A stretch of 30,888 bases of DNA from VRUE01 sp035260485 (GCA_035260485.1 DATFVC010000057.1:1-30888), one strand, 5' to 3'. Positions 16,156 through 23,078 are shown, counted from the first letter of the stretch. The notes: generated by a model from the letters alone, not told the origin. Translations and numbers: made by a program.

Positions 16156-16802
16156 GACTGCTCAGCTTTCGACTCAGCGGCCGGGGCGGTCGCCTCCTCA
16201 GCCGGAGCCTCAGGCGCCTCACCCACGGGTGGCGCGGAGGAAGCTTCTGAACCCTCAGCAGCCATAGTGGTTGAAGCACCGTTCGACTTCTGAACTCCCA
16301 AGACCTGGGCCACGGTCAAACCACGAAGCTCTGCGACCTCCTCGGGTCGCCTGAGTCGAACGAGCCCGTCCATCGTCGCCTTCACAAGATTGATCGGGTT
16401 CTGCGTGCCGATGCTCTTGGTCAGCACGTCGCGGACCCCACCCAGCTCAAGCACGGCGCGGACACCGCCGCCGGCGATTACGCCGGTACCGGGGCTGGCC
16501 GGGCGCAGGACAACGTGGCCGGCGCCGTAGCGGCCGATGATTTTGTGGGTCAGCGTTTGCCCGTATTTGGGCACGCGGATCAAGCTCTTGCGCGCGTTCT
16601 CGACCGCCTTCTGGATCGCCAACGGGACCTCGCGGGCCTTGCCGTAGCCGATCCCGACCACGCCCTCTTCGTCGCCGACGGCGACCAGCGCGGTGAAGGA
16701 GAAGCGGCGACCGCCCTTGACCACCTTGGCGACGCGGTTGATCTCGATCACCCGCTCCTGGAGATCCAGCCCGCGCGGGCTGACGGTCTCCACGTTGGTC
16801 AT
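16152..16802 (-). CDS. rpsE: 30S ribosomal protein S5 with acidic Ala/Pro-rich C-terminal tail
   Basis: S5 sits at the mRNA entry and helps decoding fidelity. Core motifs are RVAKVVKGGRRFSFTALVAV (double-stranded RNA-binding fold), VGIGYGKAREVP and GTGVIAGGGVRAVLE. ATG at 16802 is preferred because AAGGG lies seven bases upstream; ATGs at 16808 and 16817 are in frame. After about residue 172 comes a tail of some 40 residues rich in Ala, Glu, Ser and Pro (ASSAPPVGEAPEAPAEEA), absent from short S5s. Part of the tail DNA matches a segment of the S17 extension. The stop overlaps rpmD. Confidence 0.95.
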   Translation of the reverse strand: MTNVETVSPRGLDLQERVIEINRVAKVVKGGRRFSFTALVAVGDEEGVVGIGYGKAREVPLAIQKAVENARKSLIRVPKYGQTLTHKIIGRYGAGHVVLRPASPGTGVIAGGGVRAVLELGGVRDVLTKSIGTQNPINLVKATMDGLVRLRRPEEVAELRGLTVAQVLGVQKSNGASTTMAAEGSEASSAPPVGEAPEAPAEEATAPAAESKAEQS

Positions 16803-16854
16803 GTCCATGCCCTTCATGAGGTCAAGGAAGGTAGCGGGTTTGCGACGTCAGCCA

Positions 16855-17208
16855 TTAGAACTTCAGTCCCTTCTCTCTCGCGCCTTCCGCGAGGGCTTTA
16901 ACGCGGCCGTGGAACTTGTAGCCGCCGCGATCGAAGACGCAGCTCTCAACGCCGGCGGACTTGGCGCGCTCGGCGAGCAACTCGCCGGCCCGCTTTGCCT
17001 GCTCGCTCGCGGACAGCTTGCGCAACTCCGGCTCGGTCCAGTTGACGGCGGCCAGAGTGCGGCCGGCAGCGTCATCGATGAGCTGGCCGAAGATGCCGTG
17101 GTTTGAGCGATAGACCGAGAGGCGCGGCCGTTCGGCGCTGCCGACGATGCGGGCACGGACGCGACGGCGGCGGCGCAGGCGCTGCTGTCGCTTGGTGAGG
17201 ACGGTCAT
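16855..17208 (-). CDS. rplR: 50S ribosomal protein L18
   Basis: The 117-residue protein binds 5S rRNA with L5 in the central protuberance. The basic N-terminus (KRQQRLRRRRRVRARI) is followed by PRLSVYRSNHGIFGQLIDD and, at the end, VFDRGGYKFHGRVKALAEGA, which identifies L18. Normal length. It begins one base after the rplF stop. Between it and rpsE lie about 50 bases without a gene. Confidence 0.97.
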   Translation of the reverse strand: MTVLTKRQQRLRRRRRVRARIVGSAERPRLSVYRSNHGIFGQLIDDAAGRTLAAVNWTEPELRKLSASEQAKRAGELLAERAKSAGVESCVFDRGGYKFHGRVKALAEGAREKGLKF

Positions 17209-17209
17209 C

Positions 17210-17743
17210 TCACGCCCTCTTTCCGACCTTGCGCGCGACCTGCTCGCCGCGGTAGCGGATGCCCTTGCCCTTGTAAGGCTCGGGTGGGCGGCGCTTGCGG
17301 ATGTCAGCGGCGACCTGCCCCACCAATTGCTTGTCGATGCCGCGCACGATTATCTCGGTCTGCTGCGGCACCTCGAACTCGATCCCCTCCGGGGGCTCTA
17401 CCGAGACCGGATGGGAATAGCCGAGCGCCAGCTCGAGGCTCTTTCCTTTGAGCTGGGCACGGTAGCCGACGCCTTGGATCTCCAGCCGCTTCTCGAAGCC
17501 GTCGGTAACGCCCTCGACCATGTTCGCGATCAGGCTCCGAGTCAGTCCGTGCAGGGCACGGTGCTCGCCACGATCGGTCGGGCGCTGCACGGTGACGGCG
17601 CCATCGTCCTGCTCGACCTTCATCTCGGCAGAGAGGGTCTGGGCCAGCTCACCCTTCGGGCCCTTGACCGCGACCCGCCCAGGGGCGAGCTCGACCGTGA
17701 CGGACTCGGGGACTGCGATCGGCTTTCTTCCGATTCGGCTCAT
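17210..17743 (-). CDS. rplF: 50S ribosomal protein L6
   Basis: The 177-residue protein begins MSRIGRKPIAVPESVTVEL and has the two-fold L6 repeat; the second half contains PHPVSVEPPEGI-like SHPVSVEPPEGIEFEVPQQT and ends with the signature GKGIRYRGEQVARKVGKRA. It lies near the factor-binding site and the sarcin-ricin loop. The gap to rpsH is ten bases and to rplR one base. Standard in length and order. Confidence 0.97.
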   Translation of the reverse strand: MSRIGRKPIAVPESVTVELAPGRVAVKGPKGELAQTLSAEMKVEQDDGAVTVQRPTDRGEHRALHGLTRSLIANMVEGVTDGFEKRLEIQGVGYRAQLKGKSLELALGYSHPVSVEPPEGIEFEVPQQTEIIVRGIDKQLVGQVAADIRKRRPPEPYKGKGIRYRGEQVARKVGKRA

Positions 17744-17753
17744 TGGGTCTCTC

Positions 17754-18149
17754 TCACCAGACGTAGGCGACTACCTCGCCGCCGACCCCTTTCGCCTTCG
17801 CTTCGTGCCCGGTCATCACGCCGGTCGAGGTGCTGATGATCGCCGTGCCAGTGCCGCCGTGCACGCGCGGCACTTCCTTGTGGTCGACGTAGCGCCGCCG
17901 CCCCGGCCGCGAGATCCGCTCCAGCCCGAGGATCACCGGGCGGCGATCCTCGGTGTACTTGAGCCGGATCTCGATCGCCTCGCCGACCTTGGCCGGCTTG
18001 CGGTGGAAATCGCTGATGTAGCCCTGCTCCTTGAGGATCCGGGACATCTCCTCCTTCAGCCGCGAGGCGGGAATCTGCACGTCGTCGTGACCAGAACCGA
18101 TCGCGTTGCGGATCCGGGTCAGGTAATCGGCTATCGGGTCGTTCAGCAT
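17754..18149 (-). CDS. rpsH: 30S ribosomal protein S8
   Basis: The 131-residue protein begins MLNDPIADYLTRIRNA and has the C-terminal signature GGTGTAIISTSTGVMTGHEA with GGEVVAYVW at the end. S8 is a primary 16S rRNA binder of the 30S central domain. In E. coli it represses the spc operon by binding an mRNA site near rplE; no equivalent was identified here. It follows rpsN by ten bases. Confidence 0.97.
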   Translation of the reverse strand: MLNDPIADYLTRIRNAIGSGHDDVQIPASRLKEEMSRILKEQGYISDFHRKPAKVGEAIEIRLKYTEDRRPVILGLERISRPGRRRYVDHKEVPRVHGGTGTAIISTSTGVMTGHEAKAKGVGGEVVAYVW

Positions 18150-18159
18150 CGCTCTCCGC

Positions 18160-18345
18160 CTACCAGCTCGACTTCGTCATGCCCGGGACATAGCCCTCGT
18201 GAGCAGCCTCGCGCAGGCAGATCCGACATAGGCCGAACTTGCGGAAGTAGCCTCGGGGGCGCCCGCAGCGACGGCACCGGTTGTATTCACGGGACTTGAA
18301 CTTGGCCTTGCGGCCCTGCTTCACCTTCAGCGAAGTCTTAGCCAT
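18160..18345 (-). CDS. rpsN: 30S ribosomal protein S14, zinc-binding type
   Basis: This 61-residue gene encodes the short type Z form of S14, starting MAKTSLKVKQGRKAKFKSR. Zinc ligands are C24, C27, C40 and C43 (CRRCGRPRGYFRKFGLCRIC). S14 lies in the 30S head. The ATG at 18345 overlaps the rplE stop by eight bases (ATGGCTAA), so the two are coupled. An in-frame upstream extension would lie within rplE and is rejected. Confidence 0.97.
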   Translation of the reverse strand: MAKTSLKVKQGRKAKFKSREYNRCRRCGRPRGYFRKFGLCRICLREAAHEGYVPGMTKSSW

Positions 18346-19153
18346 CCTCAGAATCCTCCTTGCCGGCTGAGCCGTCGGCCTCGTCCCCCACGCCCTCGGC
18401 ACCACCCTCGTCCTCCTCGCCGGCTTCCGGCTCGGGCTTCGCGTAGGCGTCGGGGTTCTCTTCTTTCAACTGTTCCAGCGCGGCCTGCTCGGCCTCAGCC
18501 CGCTGCCGGGCCTCCTCCTTGCGCCGCTCCTCCTCTGCCTCAGCCTCAGCCTCGGCGGCGGCGCCCGGCCGGCCCTCTTGAGCGAACGGCATGCCAAGCC
18601 CGAGCAGCAACTCGAAGGCCTCGGCGTCGGTTTGCGCGGAGGTCGCAATCGTCACGTCGAGGCCGCGCACCTCGTCGATCGAGTCGTAGTCGATTTCCGG
18701 GAAGATCAGTTGCTCGCGGATGCCCATCGAGTAGTTGCCCCGTCCATCGAAGGAACGCGGGTTGAGCCCGCGGAAATCGCGGATGCGCGGCACGGCGATC
18801 GAGGTGAGTCGATCGAGGAACTCCCACATCCGCGCCCGGCGCAGGGTCACGGACAAACCGACCGGCATCCCCTCGCGAACCTTGAAGGAGGCGATCGACT
18901 TGCGCGCTCGCCGCACGCTGGGCTGCTGGCCGGCGATCGTCGCCAGCTGCTCCTGCGCAGCCTCGAGCATTTTCGCGTTCTGCTTCGCCTCGCCAACTCC
19001 CATGTTGAGAACAATCTTCTGTAGGCGCGGCAGCTGCATCGGGGTCGAGTAGCCGAATTTGCGCGTCAGCGCCGGTGCCACATCCTGCTCGTAGCGCTCG
19101 CGCAGACGCGGCGGCGGCGAAGGCTGGGACTGAGGGGTCGTTGCCGCCTCCAT
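18338..19153 (-). CDS. rplE: 50S ribosomal protein L5 with long acidic tail
   Basis: The core (about residues 15-193) is L5, which binds 5S rRNA and bridges to S13. It has LQKIVLNMGVGEAKQNAK, RRARKSIASFKVREGMPVG and RDFRGLNPRSFDGRGNYSMG. Typical L5 is about 180 residues; this one has 271. The extra C-terminal 78 residues begin with a charged Ala/Glu/Arg helix-like stretch (AEAEAEEERRKEEARQRAEA) and end very acidic (EDEGGAEG, KEDSEDG). They are probably disordered or coiled. The ATG overlaps the rplX stop by one base; the stop overlaps rpsN by eight. Confidence 0.96.
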   Translation of the reverse strand: MEAATTPQSQPSPPPRLRERYEQDVAPALTRKFGYSTPMQLPRLQKIVLNMGVGEAKQNAKMLEAAQEQLATIAGQQPSVRRARKSIASFKVREGMPVGLSVTLRRARMWEFLDRLTSIAVPRIRDFRGLNPRSFDGRGNYSMGIREQLIFPEIDYDSIDEVRGLDVTIATSAQTDAEAFELLLGLGMPFAQEGRPGAAAEAEAEAEEERRKEEARQRAEAEQAALEQLKEENPDAYAKPEPEAGEEDEGGAEGVGDEADGSAGKEDSEDG

Positions 19154-19494
19154 TACAGGGACACCCCACTGCGCTTGGCGAAGCGCTCGCGCTTGCCGCC
19201 TTTGTCGCGGCGCACGCCGACCCGGGTTGGCTTGTTGTCTTTGGGGTCGAGCAGCATCACGTTGGAGACGTGAATCGGCCCCTCCTTCTCGACTATCCCG
19301 CCGAGCTGCTGGCCGGCTTTCTGCACGTCCTGGGTCGGGCGCGCTTTTTCGTGCCGCTTCACCGTGTTGATGCCCTCGACGTAGACGAAGCTGCGCTTCG
19401 GGTCGGTGCGCAGCACCCGCCCGGTCTTGCCGGAGTCCTTGCCGCCGATCACCTTGACCATGTCATCGGTTCTGATCCGCATCGCCTTCGCCAT
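19153..19494 (-). CDS. rplX: 50S ribosomal protein L24
   Basis: The 113-residue protein has an N-terminal KOW motif (DDMVKVIGGKDSGKTGRVLR), then GINTVKRHEKARP and GPIHVSNVMLLDPKDNKPTR, matching L24. L24 starts large-subunit assembly and lies near the tunnel exit. The gap from rplN is two bases and the stop overlaps the rplE ATG (TAATG). Confidence 0.97.
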   Translation of the reverse strand: MAKAMRIRTDDMVKVIGGKDSGKTGRVLRTDPKRSFVYVEGINTVKRHEKARPTQDVQKAGQQLGGIVEKEGPIHVSNVMLLDPKDNKPTRVGVRRDKGGKRERFAKRSGVSL

Positions 19495-19496
19495 CG

Positions 19497-19868
19497 CTAC
19501 AGCACCTCCGGCGCCAGCGAGACGATTTTCATGAAGTTGCGATCACGCAGCTCGCGGGCCACCGGCCCGAAGATGCGGGTGCCGCGCGGGTTGTTGCTGG
19601 CCGGGTCGATCAGCACGGCGGCGTTTTCGTCGAAGGAGATGTAGGTGCCGTCGGAGCGGCCGAGCTGCTTGCGCGTTCGCACGACGACGGCCTGCACGAC
19701 CTCGCCCTTGCGGACGGCGCCCTGCGGGCTGGCCTGTTTGACGGTCGCAGTGATCACGTCGCCGACGCCGGCGTAGCGGCGGTGGGAGCCCCCCCTGACT
19801 CGGATGCAGAGGATCTCCCTCGCGCCCGAGTTGTCGGCGACCTTGAGTCTCGACTCCTGCTGGATCAT
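19497..19868 (-). CDS. rplN: 50S ribosomal protein L14
   Basis: The 123-residue protein starts MIQQESRLKVADNSGAREI, contains VGDVITATVKQASPQGAVRKGEV and VVVRTRK, and ends with FMKIVSLAPEVL. It is L14, which forms inter-subunit bridges and adjoins L3 and L19. Length and sequence are standard. It follows rpsQ by three bases. Confidence 0.98.
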   Translation of the reverse strand: MIQQESRLKVADNSGAREILCIRVRGGSHRRYAGVGDVITATVKQASPQGAVRKGEVVQAVVVRTRKQLGRSDGTYISFDENAAVLIDPASNNPRGTRIFGPVARELRDRNFMKIVSLAPEVL

Positions 19869-19871
19869 CGT

Positions 19872-20696
19872 CTACTTCGCCTTCTCCAGGACCTCGACGA
19901 GGCGCCAGCGCTTCGTCTTCGACAGCGGCCTCGTCTCGACCACGCGGACCACGTCGCCCTCACCGGCCTCGTTGCGCTCGTCGTGAGCGTGCAGGGTGCG
20001 CGAGCGGCGCACTACCTTCTCGTAAGTCGGGTGACGTCGCGCCGTGTCGATCCGCACGGTGATCGATTTCTGGCCTTTGTCGGAGACGACGATTCCCTGC
20101 CGGATCTTTGCCGCATTGGCGTCTCGCTCAGCAGCGGGCGTTCCGGTTCCGGGGGTCTTCTTGGCCTTGGCGGCAGCCCGCTCCTTGCGCCGCTGCACAG
20201 CCCGAGCCTTTCGAGCGGCTAGCCGCGCAGCCTTTCGCTCCTCGGGAGTCTGCTGAGGCTTCGCCTCATGGGGCTTGCGCGACGCTTCGAGCCGCTTCTT
20301 CTCCTTCCAAGGAAGCTCGTCCTCAGGATTCGGCTCGGCCTCCGGAGCTGCCTCCTCGGCAGCAGGCTCCGCCGCAGGCGCCTCGGGCTCCGCAGCTTTC
20401 TCTTCGGCGGGGGGAGAGTCAGCCGTCTCATCGGCGGCCGGGGCATCGGCCTCAGCCGCCGGAGCCTCTTCGGACTCAGGCGCCTCTCCCGCGGGTGGCG
20501 TGGAGGAGGGGGTGTCCGAGGCGGAAGCGGCGTCCGTTCCTCGCCCCTCAGACTCAGCGGGTGACTCCCCCTCATCAGGCGAGGAACCCAGCGCAGCCTC
20601 GGACACCCCCTCCTCCGCGACAGGACCCGCGGCCTCAGGCGTCTCGTCCTGCGGCGTCTCGGTCGTCTCGTCTTTTTTCTGCTCGTCCTCGCTCAT
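19872..20696 (-). CDS. rpsQ: 30S ribosomal protein S17 with ~185-residue N-terminal extension
   Basis: Residues about 195-274 are S17 (IRQGIVVSDKGQKSITVRID, VVRRSRTLHAHDE and GDVVRVVETRPLSKTKRWRL), a primary binder of the 16S 5' domain. S17 is usually about 80-110 residues; here 185 more precede it. Residues 1-130 are acidic and rich in Ala, Glu, Pro and Ser; 131-185 are basic and helix-like (KEKKRLEASRKPHEA, RKARAVQRRKERAAAKAKK). The ATG at 20696 is fixed by its ATGA overlap with the rpmC stop, and no stop interrupts the extension. Residues about 26-66 are encoded by copy 3 of the palindromic element, so part of the extension comes from a repeat. Confidence 0.92.
   Translation of the reverse strand: MSEDEQKKDETTETPQDETPEAAGPVAEEGVSEAALGSSPDEGESPAESEGRGTDAASASDTPSSTPPAGEAPESEEAPAAEADAPAADETADSPPAEEKAAEPEAPAAEPAAEEAAPEAEPNPEDELPWKEKKRLEASRKPHEAKPQQTPEERKAARLAARKARAVQRRKERAAAKAKKTPGTGTPAAERDANAAKIRQGIVVSDKGQKSITVRIDTARRHPTYEKVVRRSRTLHAHDERNEAGEGDVVRVVETRPLSKTKRWRLVEVLEKAK
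20499..20619 (+). repeat. Palindromic repeat element, copy 3, inside rpsQ
   Basis: Outer arms of 24 bases (20499-20522 and 20596-20619) pair with one mismatch. Inside are AGCGGCGTC (20526-20534), an exact inner stem GTTCCTCGCC/GGCGAGGAAC (20536-20545 and 20578-20587), GACTCA and CCCAGC, in the same order as copies 1 and 2. The 13-mer GGACACCCCCTCC is identical in copies 1 and 3. It reads through in frame on the minus strand as rpsQ codons. Confidence 0.82.
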
Positions 20697-20905
20697 TTCC
20701 TCAGCTCTCTATCAACGTCGATCCCGCGCTCCTTGGCGACGGTCAGAAGTTTGGCGATGTCCCGCTTCGCGGCGCCAAGCCGGGCCGTGTTCTCCAGCTC
20801 GCCGGTCGCGTGCCGGAAGCGCAGGTTGAACGACTCCTGCTTGGCGTCGATCAGCTTCGCCACCAGCTCGTCGTCTTTCAGGTCATGGGCCTCAGACGCC
20901 TTCAT
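20693..20905 (-). CDS. rpmC: 50S ribosomal protein L29
   Basis: The 70-residue protein begins MKASEAHDLKDDELVAKL and has QESFNLRFRHATGELENTAR, the L29 signature. L29 lies by the tunnel exit next to L23, where chaperones and SRP dock. The ATG at 20905 follows GGAG by nine bases, but this site is part of a long inverted repeat (20907-21070) and would be buried in a stem. The stop overlaps rpsQ (ATGA). A 163-base spacer from rplP is unusual here, since these genes normally touch. Confidence 0.96.
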   Translation of the reverse strand: MKASEAHDLKDDELVAKLIDAKQESFNLRFRHATGELENTARLGAAKRDIAKLLTVAKERGIDVDRELRK

Positions 20906-20906
20906 G

Positions 20907-21070
20907 AGTGGTCACTCCAGTGAGTCCGGTGCCGATTTGGCGCGCGAAAACCGAGGCGGCCGCGGACGCAGGGAGGCCGAATAGTGACAACTATTTGGCC
21001 GACCGAGGACAAAGGCCGGCGAAGGTTTGCAGCCGCCAAATCGGTGCTGGGACTCGCTGGAGCGACCACT
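20907..21070. repeat. 164-bp inverted-repeat element between rplP and rpmC
   Basis: The ends 20907-20942 and 21034-21070 are imperfect reverse complements over about 36 bases (from AGTGGTCACTCCAG to ATTTGGCG). A second nested hairpin at the centre pairs GGCCGAATAGT with ACTATTTGGCC around GACA (20975-21000). Mismatches in the arms mostly preserve pairing (G-T or transition pairs). The right arm overlaps the rplP stop and the left arm reaches the rpmC start. No gene lies inside. It resembles a MITE or a structured leader. Confidence 0.8.
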
Positions 21071-21488
21071 AGGCTTCCGCCCCCTCGCGCTTCACGAACT
21101 TGGTCTTGATCGGAAGCTTGTGCCCAGCGAGGCGCAGCGCCTCGCGAGCGAGATCCTCGGGGACACCCGCCAGCTCAAACATCACTTTTCCCGGCTTTAC
21201 CACGGCGACCCAGCCCTCCGGGTTGCCCTTGCCCGATCCCATCCGCGTCTCGGCGGGCTTCTTGGTGTAGGGCTTGTCCGGGAAGATGTTGATCCAGACC
21301 TTGCCGCCGCGTTTGATCTTGCGGGTCATAGCAACACGGGCGGCCTCGATCTGGCGGTTGGTGATCCAGCCGCGGTCGAGAGCCTTCAGCCCGTACTCGC
21401 CGAAGGCGACGTGGCTGCCGCCCTTGGTGTAGCCACGCATCCGGCCGCGCATCTGTTTGCGGTGCTTGACCCGCTTCGGCATCAACAT
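21069..21488 (-). CDS. rplP: 50S ribosomal protein L16
   Basis: The 139-residue protein begins MLMPKRVKHRKQMRGRMRG and has KGGSHVAFGEYGLKAL, RIPDKP-like INIFPDKPYTKKPAETRMGSGKG and FELAGVPEDLAREALRLAGH. It is L16, next to the A-site tRNA elbow. ATG at 21488 overlaps the rpsC stop (TAATG); upstream in-frame codons lie inside rpsC. The TAG is part of the right arm of the inverted-repeat element downstream. Confidence 0.97.
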   Translation of the reverse strand: MLMPKRVKHRKQMRGRMRGYTKGGSHVAFGEYGLKALDRGWITNRQIEAARVAMTRKIKRGGKVWINIFPDKPYTKKPAETRMGSGKGNPEGWVAVVKPGKVMFELAGVPEDLAREALRLAGHKLPIKTKFVKREGAEA

Positions 21489-22204
21489 TAGCGGCCACCC
21501 CCTCCACGGCCCCCGCGGTCGCGCCGACCGCCGCCCTGCTGCGGCTCCTCGTCGGCGCCGATCTGATCGGAGCGGAACCCTTCGGGCATCACTTCGCCCT
21601 TGTTGATCCAGCATTTGACGCCGATCCGGCCGGCGGTCGTGCGGGCCTCGAAAAAGCCGTAGTCGATGTTGGCGCGCAAAGTGTGAAGCGGCACCCGCCC
21701 GTCGGAGTAGCTTTCGGTCCGCGCCATCTCGGAGCCGCCGAGCCGGCCGGAGACCTGCAGCTTCACCCCTTTGGCGCCGGAGCGCATCGCCGAGGTAAGG
21801 GCACGTTTCATCGCCCGCCGGAAGGCGACCCGGTTCTGCAGCTGCTCGGCGATCGACTGGGCGACCAGTTTCGCATCGAGCTCGGGACGCTTGACCTCGC
21901 GGATGTTCACCTTGACCGGCTTGCCGGTCAGCTTGTGCAACTCCTTACGCAGGGCGTCCACTTCGCTGCCCGATTTGCCGATCACGATGCCGGGGCGGGC
22001 GGTGTGAATGTCGACGGAAACCTCGCCGCGGCGCTCGATCGTGATGCTCGAGAGGCCCGCGTGGGCCAGTTTGCCTTCGATGTGGGCGCGGATCTTCAGG
22101 TCCTCCTCGAGCACGTCGGCGAAGCCCTTCTCGTCGAACCAGTTCGACTTCCAGTCCTGGATATAGCCGACCCTGAAGCCGCCGGGATGGATCTTCTGTC
22201 CCAT
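21488..22204 (-). CDS. rpsC: 30S ribosomal protein S3
   Basis: The 238-residue protein starts MGQKIHPGGFRVGYIQDWKS. It has a KH domain (TARPGIVIGKSGSEVDALRKE) and the C-terminal domain with GRVPLHTLRANIDYGF and GVKCWINKGE. S3 sits in the 30S head at the mRNA entry and contributes helicase activity. The last 20 residues are Gly/Arg-rich (QQGGGRRDRGGRGGGGR), a short RGG-like tail. It starts directly after the rplV stop with no spacer. Confidence 0.97.
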   Translation of the reverse strand: MGQKIHPGGFRVGYIQDWKSNWFDEKGFADVLEEDLKIRAHIEGKLAHAGLSSITIERRGEVSVDIHTARPGIVIGKSGSEVDALRKELHKLTGKPVKVNIREVKRPELDAKLVAQSIAEQLQNRVAFRRAMKRALTSAMRSGAKGVKLQVSGRLGGSEMARTESYSDGRVPLHTLRANIDYGFFEARTTAGRIGVKCWINKGEVMPEGFRSDQIGADEEPQQGGGRRDRGGRGGGGR

Positions 22205-22789
22205 CTAGAAATCCTCCCCTTCGGGGCTGAGAGCCACAGCGATGTGGCTGGTTCGCTTGTTGATCGGGGTCGCCCGACCCAGCGCCCGTGGCCGGAAACG
22301 GCGCAGCGTCGGACCTTCGTCGACGGTGATCTCGGCGACCCGCATCTCGTCGGCGACGAGATCGTGGTTGTTCTCGGCATTGGCGGCAGCCGACTCGATC
22401 AGCTTGCCGATGTCCTGCGCCGCCCCGCGGGGCGAGAACTGGAGCAGCGCCCGTGCCCGGTCGATCTGCAGGCCGCGGACCTGGTCGGCGATGAGGCGAG
22501 CCTTGCGCGGCGCCACCCGCACGTAGCGGGAGCTGGCTCGGACGACGATCGGCGCCGGCTTCGCTTTCGGAGCCTCTTTTTTGGCAGCGGCTTTTGCCGG
22601 GGCTTTTTTACTGGCTTTTTCGTCGCTGGCTTTTGCCGTTTTTTTCGGCTCGCCTTTGACGGCTTTTTTCGGCGCCGATTTTTTCGCAGCTTTTTTGGCT
22701 TTGGCCTCAGCTTCTTTCGGCGGCTCTTTTTTGGCTTTGCCCGCCTCTTTTTTCGTGCTGGGGTCGCGTTGTCTCTTCTCGAGAGCCAT
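22205..22789 (-). CDS. rplV: 50S ribosomal protein L22 with Lys/Ala-rich N-terminal extension
   Basis: Residues about 80-194 are L22 (VRASSRYVRVAPRKARLIAD, AAANAENNHDL and PRALGRATPINKRTSHI), which lines the peptide exit tunnel. The first 80 residues are a histone-H1-like Lys/Ala/Pro tail (KKAAKKSAPKKAVKG). Codons in the tail favour AAA, giving eight runs of six or seven A on the coding strand, in contrast with the GC-rich flanks. ATG at 22789 lies two bases after the rpsS stop, fixing the start so that the tail is included. The usual L22 is about 110-130 residues. Confidence 0.94.
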   Translation of the reverse strand: MALEKRQRDPSTKKEAGKAKKEPPKEAEAKAKKAAKKSAPKKAVKGEPKKTAKASDEKASKKAPAKAAAKKEAPKAKPAPIVVRASSRYVRVAPRKARLIADQVRGLQIDRARALLQFSPRGAAQDIGKLIESAAANAENNHDLVADEMRVAEITVDEGPTLRRFRPRALGRATPINKRTSHIAVALSPEGEDF

Positions 22790-22791
22790 CG

Positions 22792-23067
22792 CTAGTCGCC
22801 TCCCTTGCCGGTGCCGGAATGGGCACGGAAGGTGCGGGTCGGCGCGAACTCGCCCAGCTTGTGTCCGACCATCGACTCGGAGATGAAGACCGGCACGTGC
22901 TTGCGGCCGTCGTGGACGGCGATCGTGTGACCGACCATGTCCGGGAAGATCGTCGAGGTCCGCGACCAGGTTTTCACCATCTGCTTCTGGCCGGACTCGT
23001 TCATCGCGGAGATCCGCTTCATCAGCGCCGCTTCCACCCACGGCCCCTTTTTGGTCGAGCGTCCCAT
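22792..23067 (-). CDS. rpsS: 30S ribosomal protein S19
   Basis: The 91-residue protein begins MGRSTKKGPWVEAALMKRI and has KTWSRTSTIFPDMVGHTIAV, GRKHVPVFI and MVGHKLGEFAPTRTFRAH. It is S19, which forms a complex with S13 in the 30S head. ATG at 23067 is the natural family start; a longer in-frame extension runs through rplB and is rejected. The gap to rplB is 11 bases. Confidence 0.97.
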   Translation of the reverse strand: MGRSTKKGPWVEAALMKRISAMNESGQKQMVKTWSRTSTIFPDMVGHTIAVHDGRKHVPVFISESMVGHKLGEFAPTRTFRAHSGTGKGGD

Positions 23068-23078
23068 CAGTCGATCAC

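Noticed and set aside
20268..20829. Plus-strand frames opposite the S17 extension
   Set aside because: Ser/Ala- or Arg/Leu-rich shadows of a low-complexity coding region; the ATGA junction with rpmC supports the minus-strand gene.
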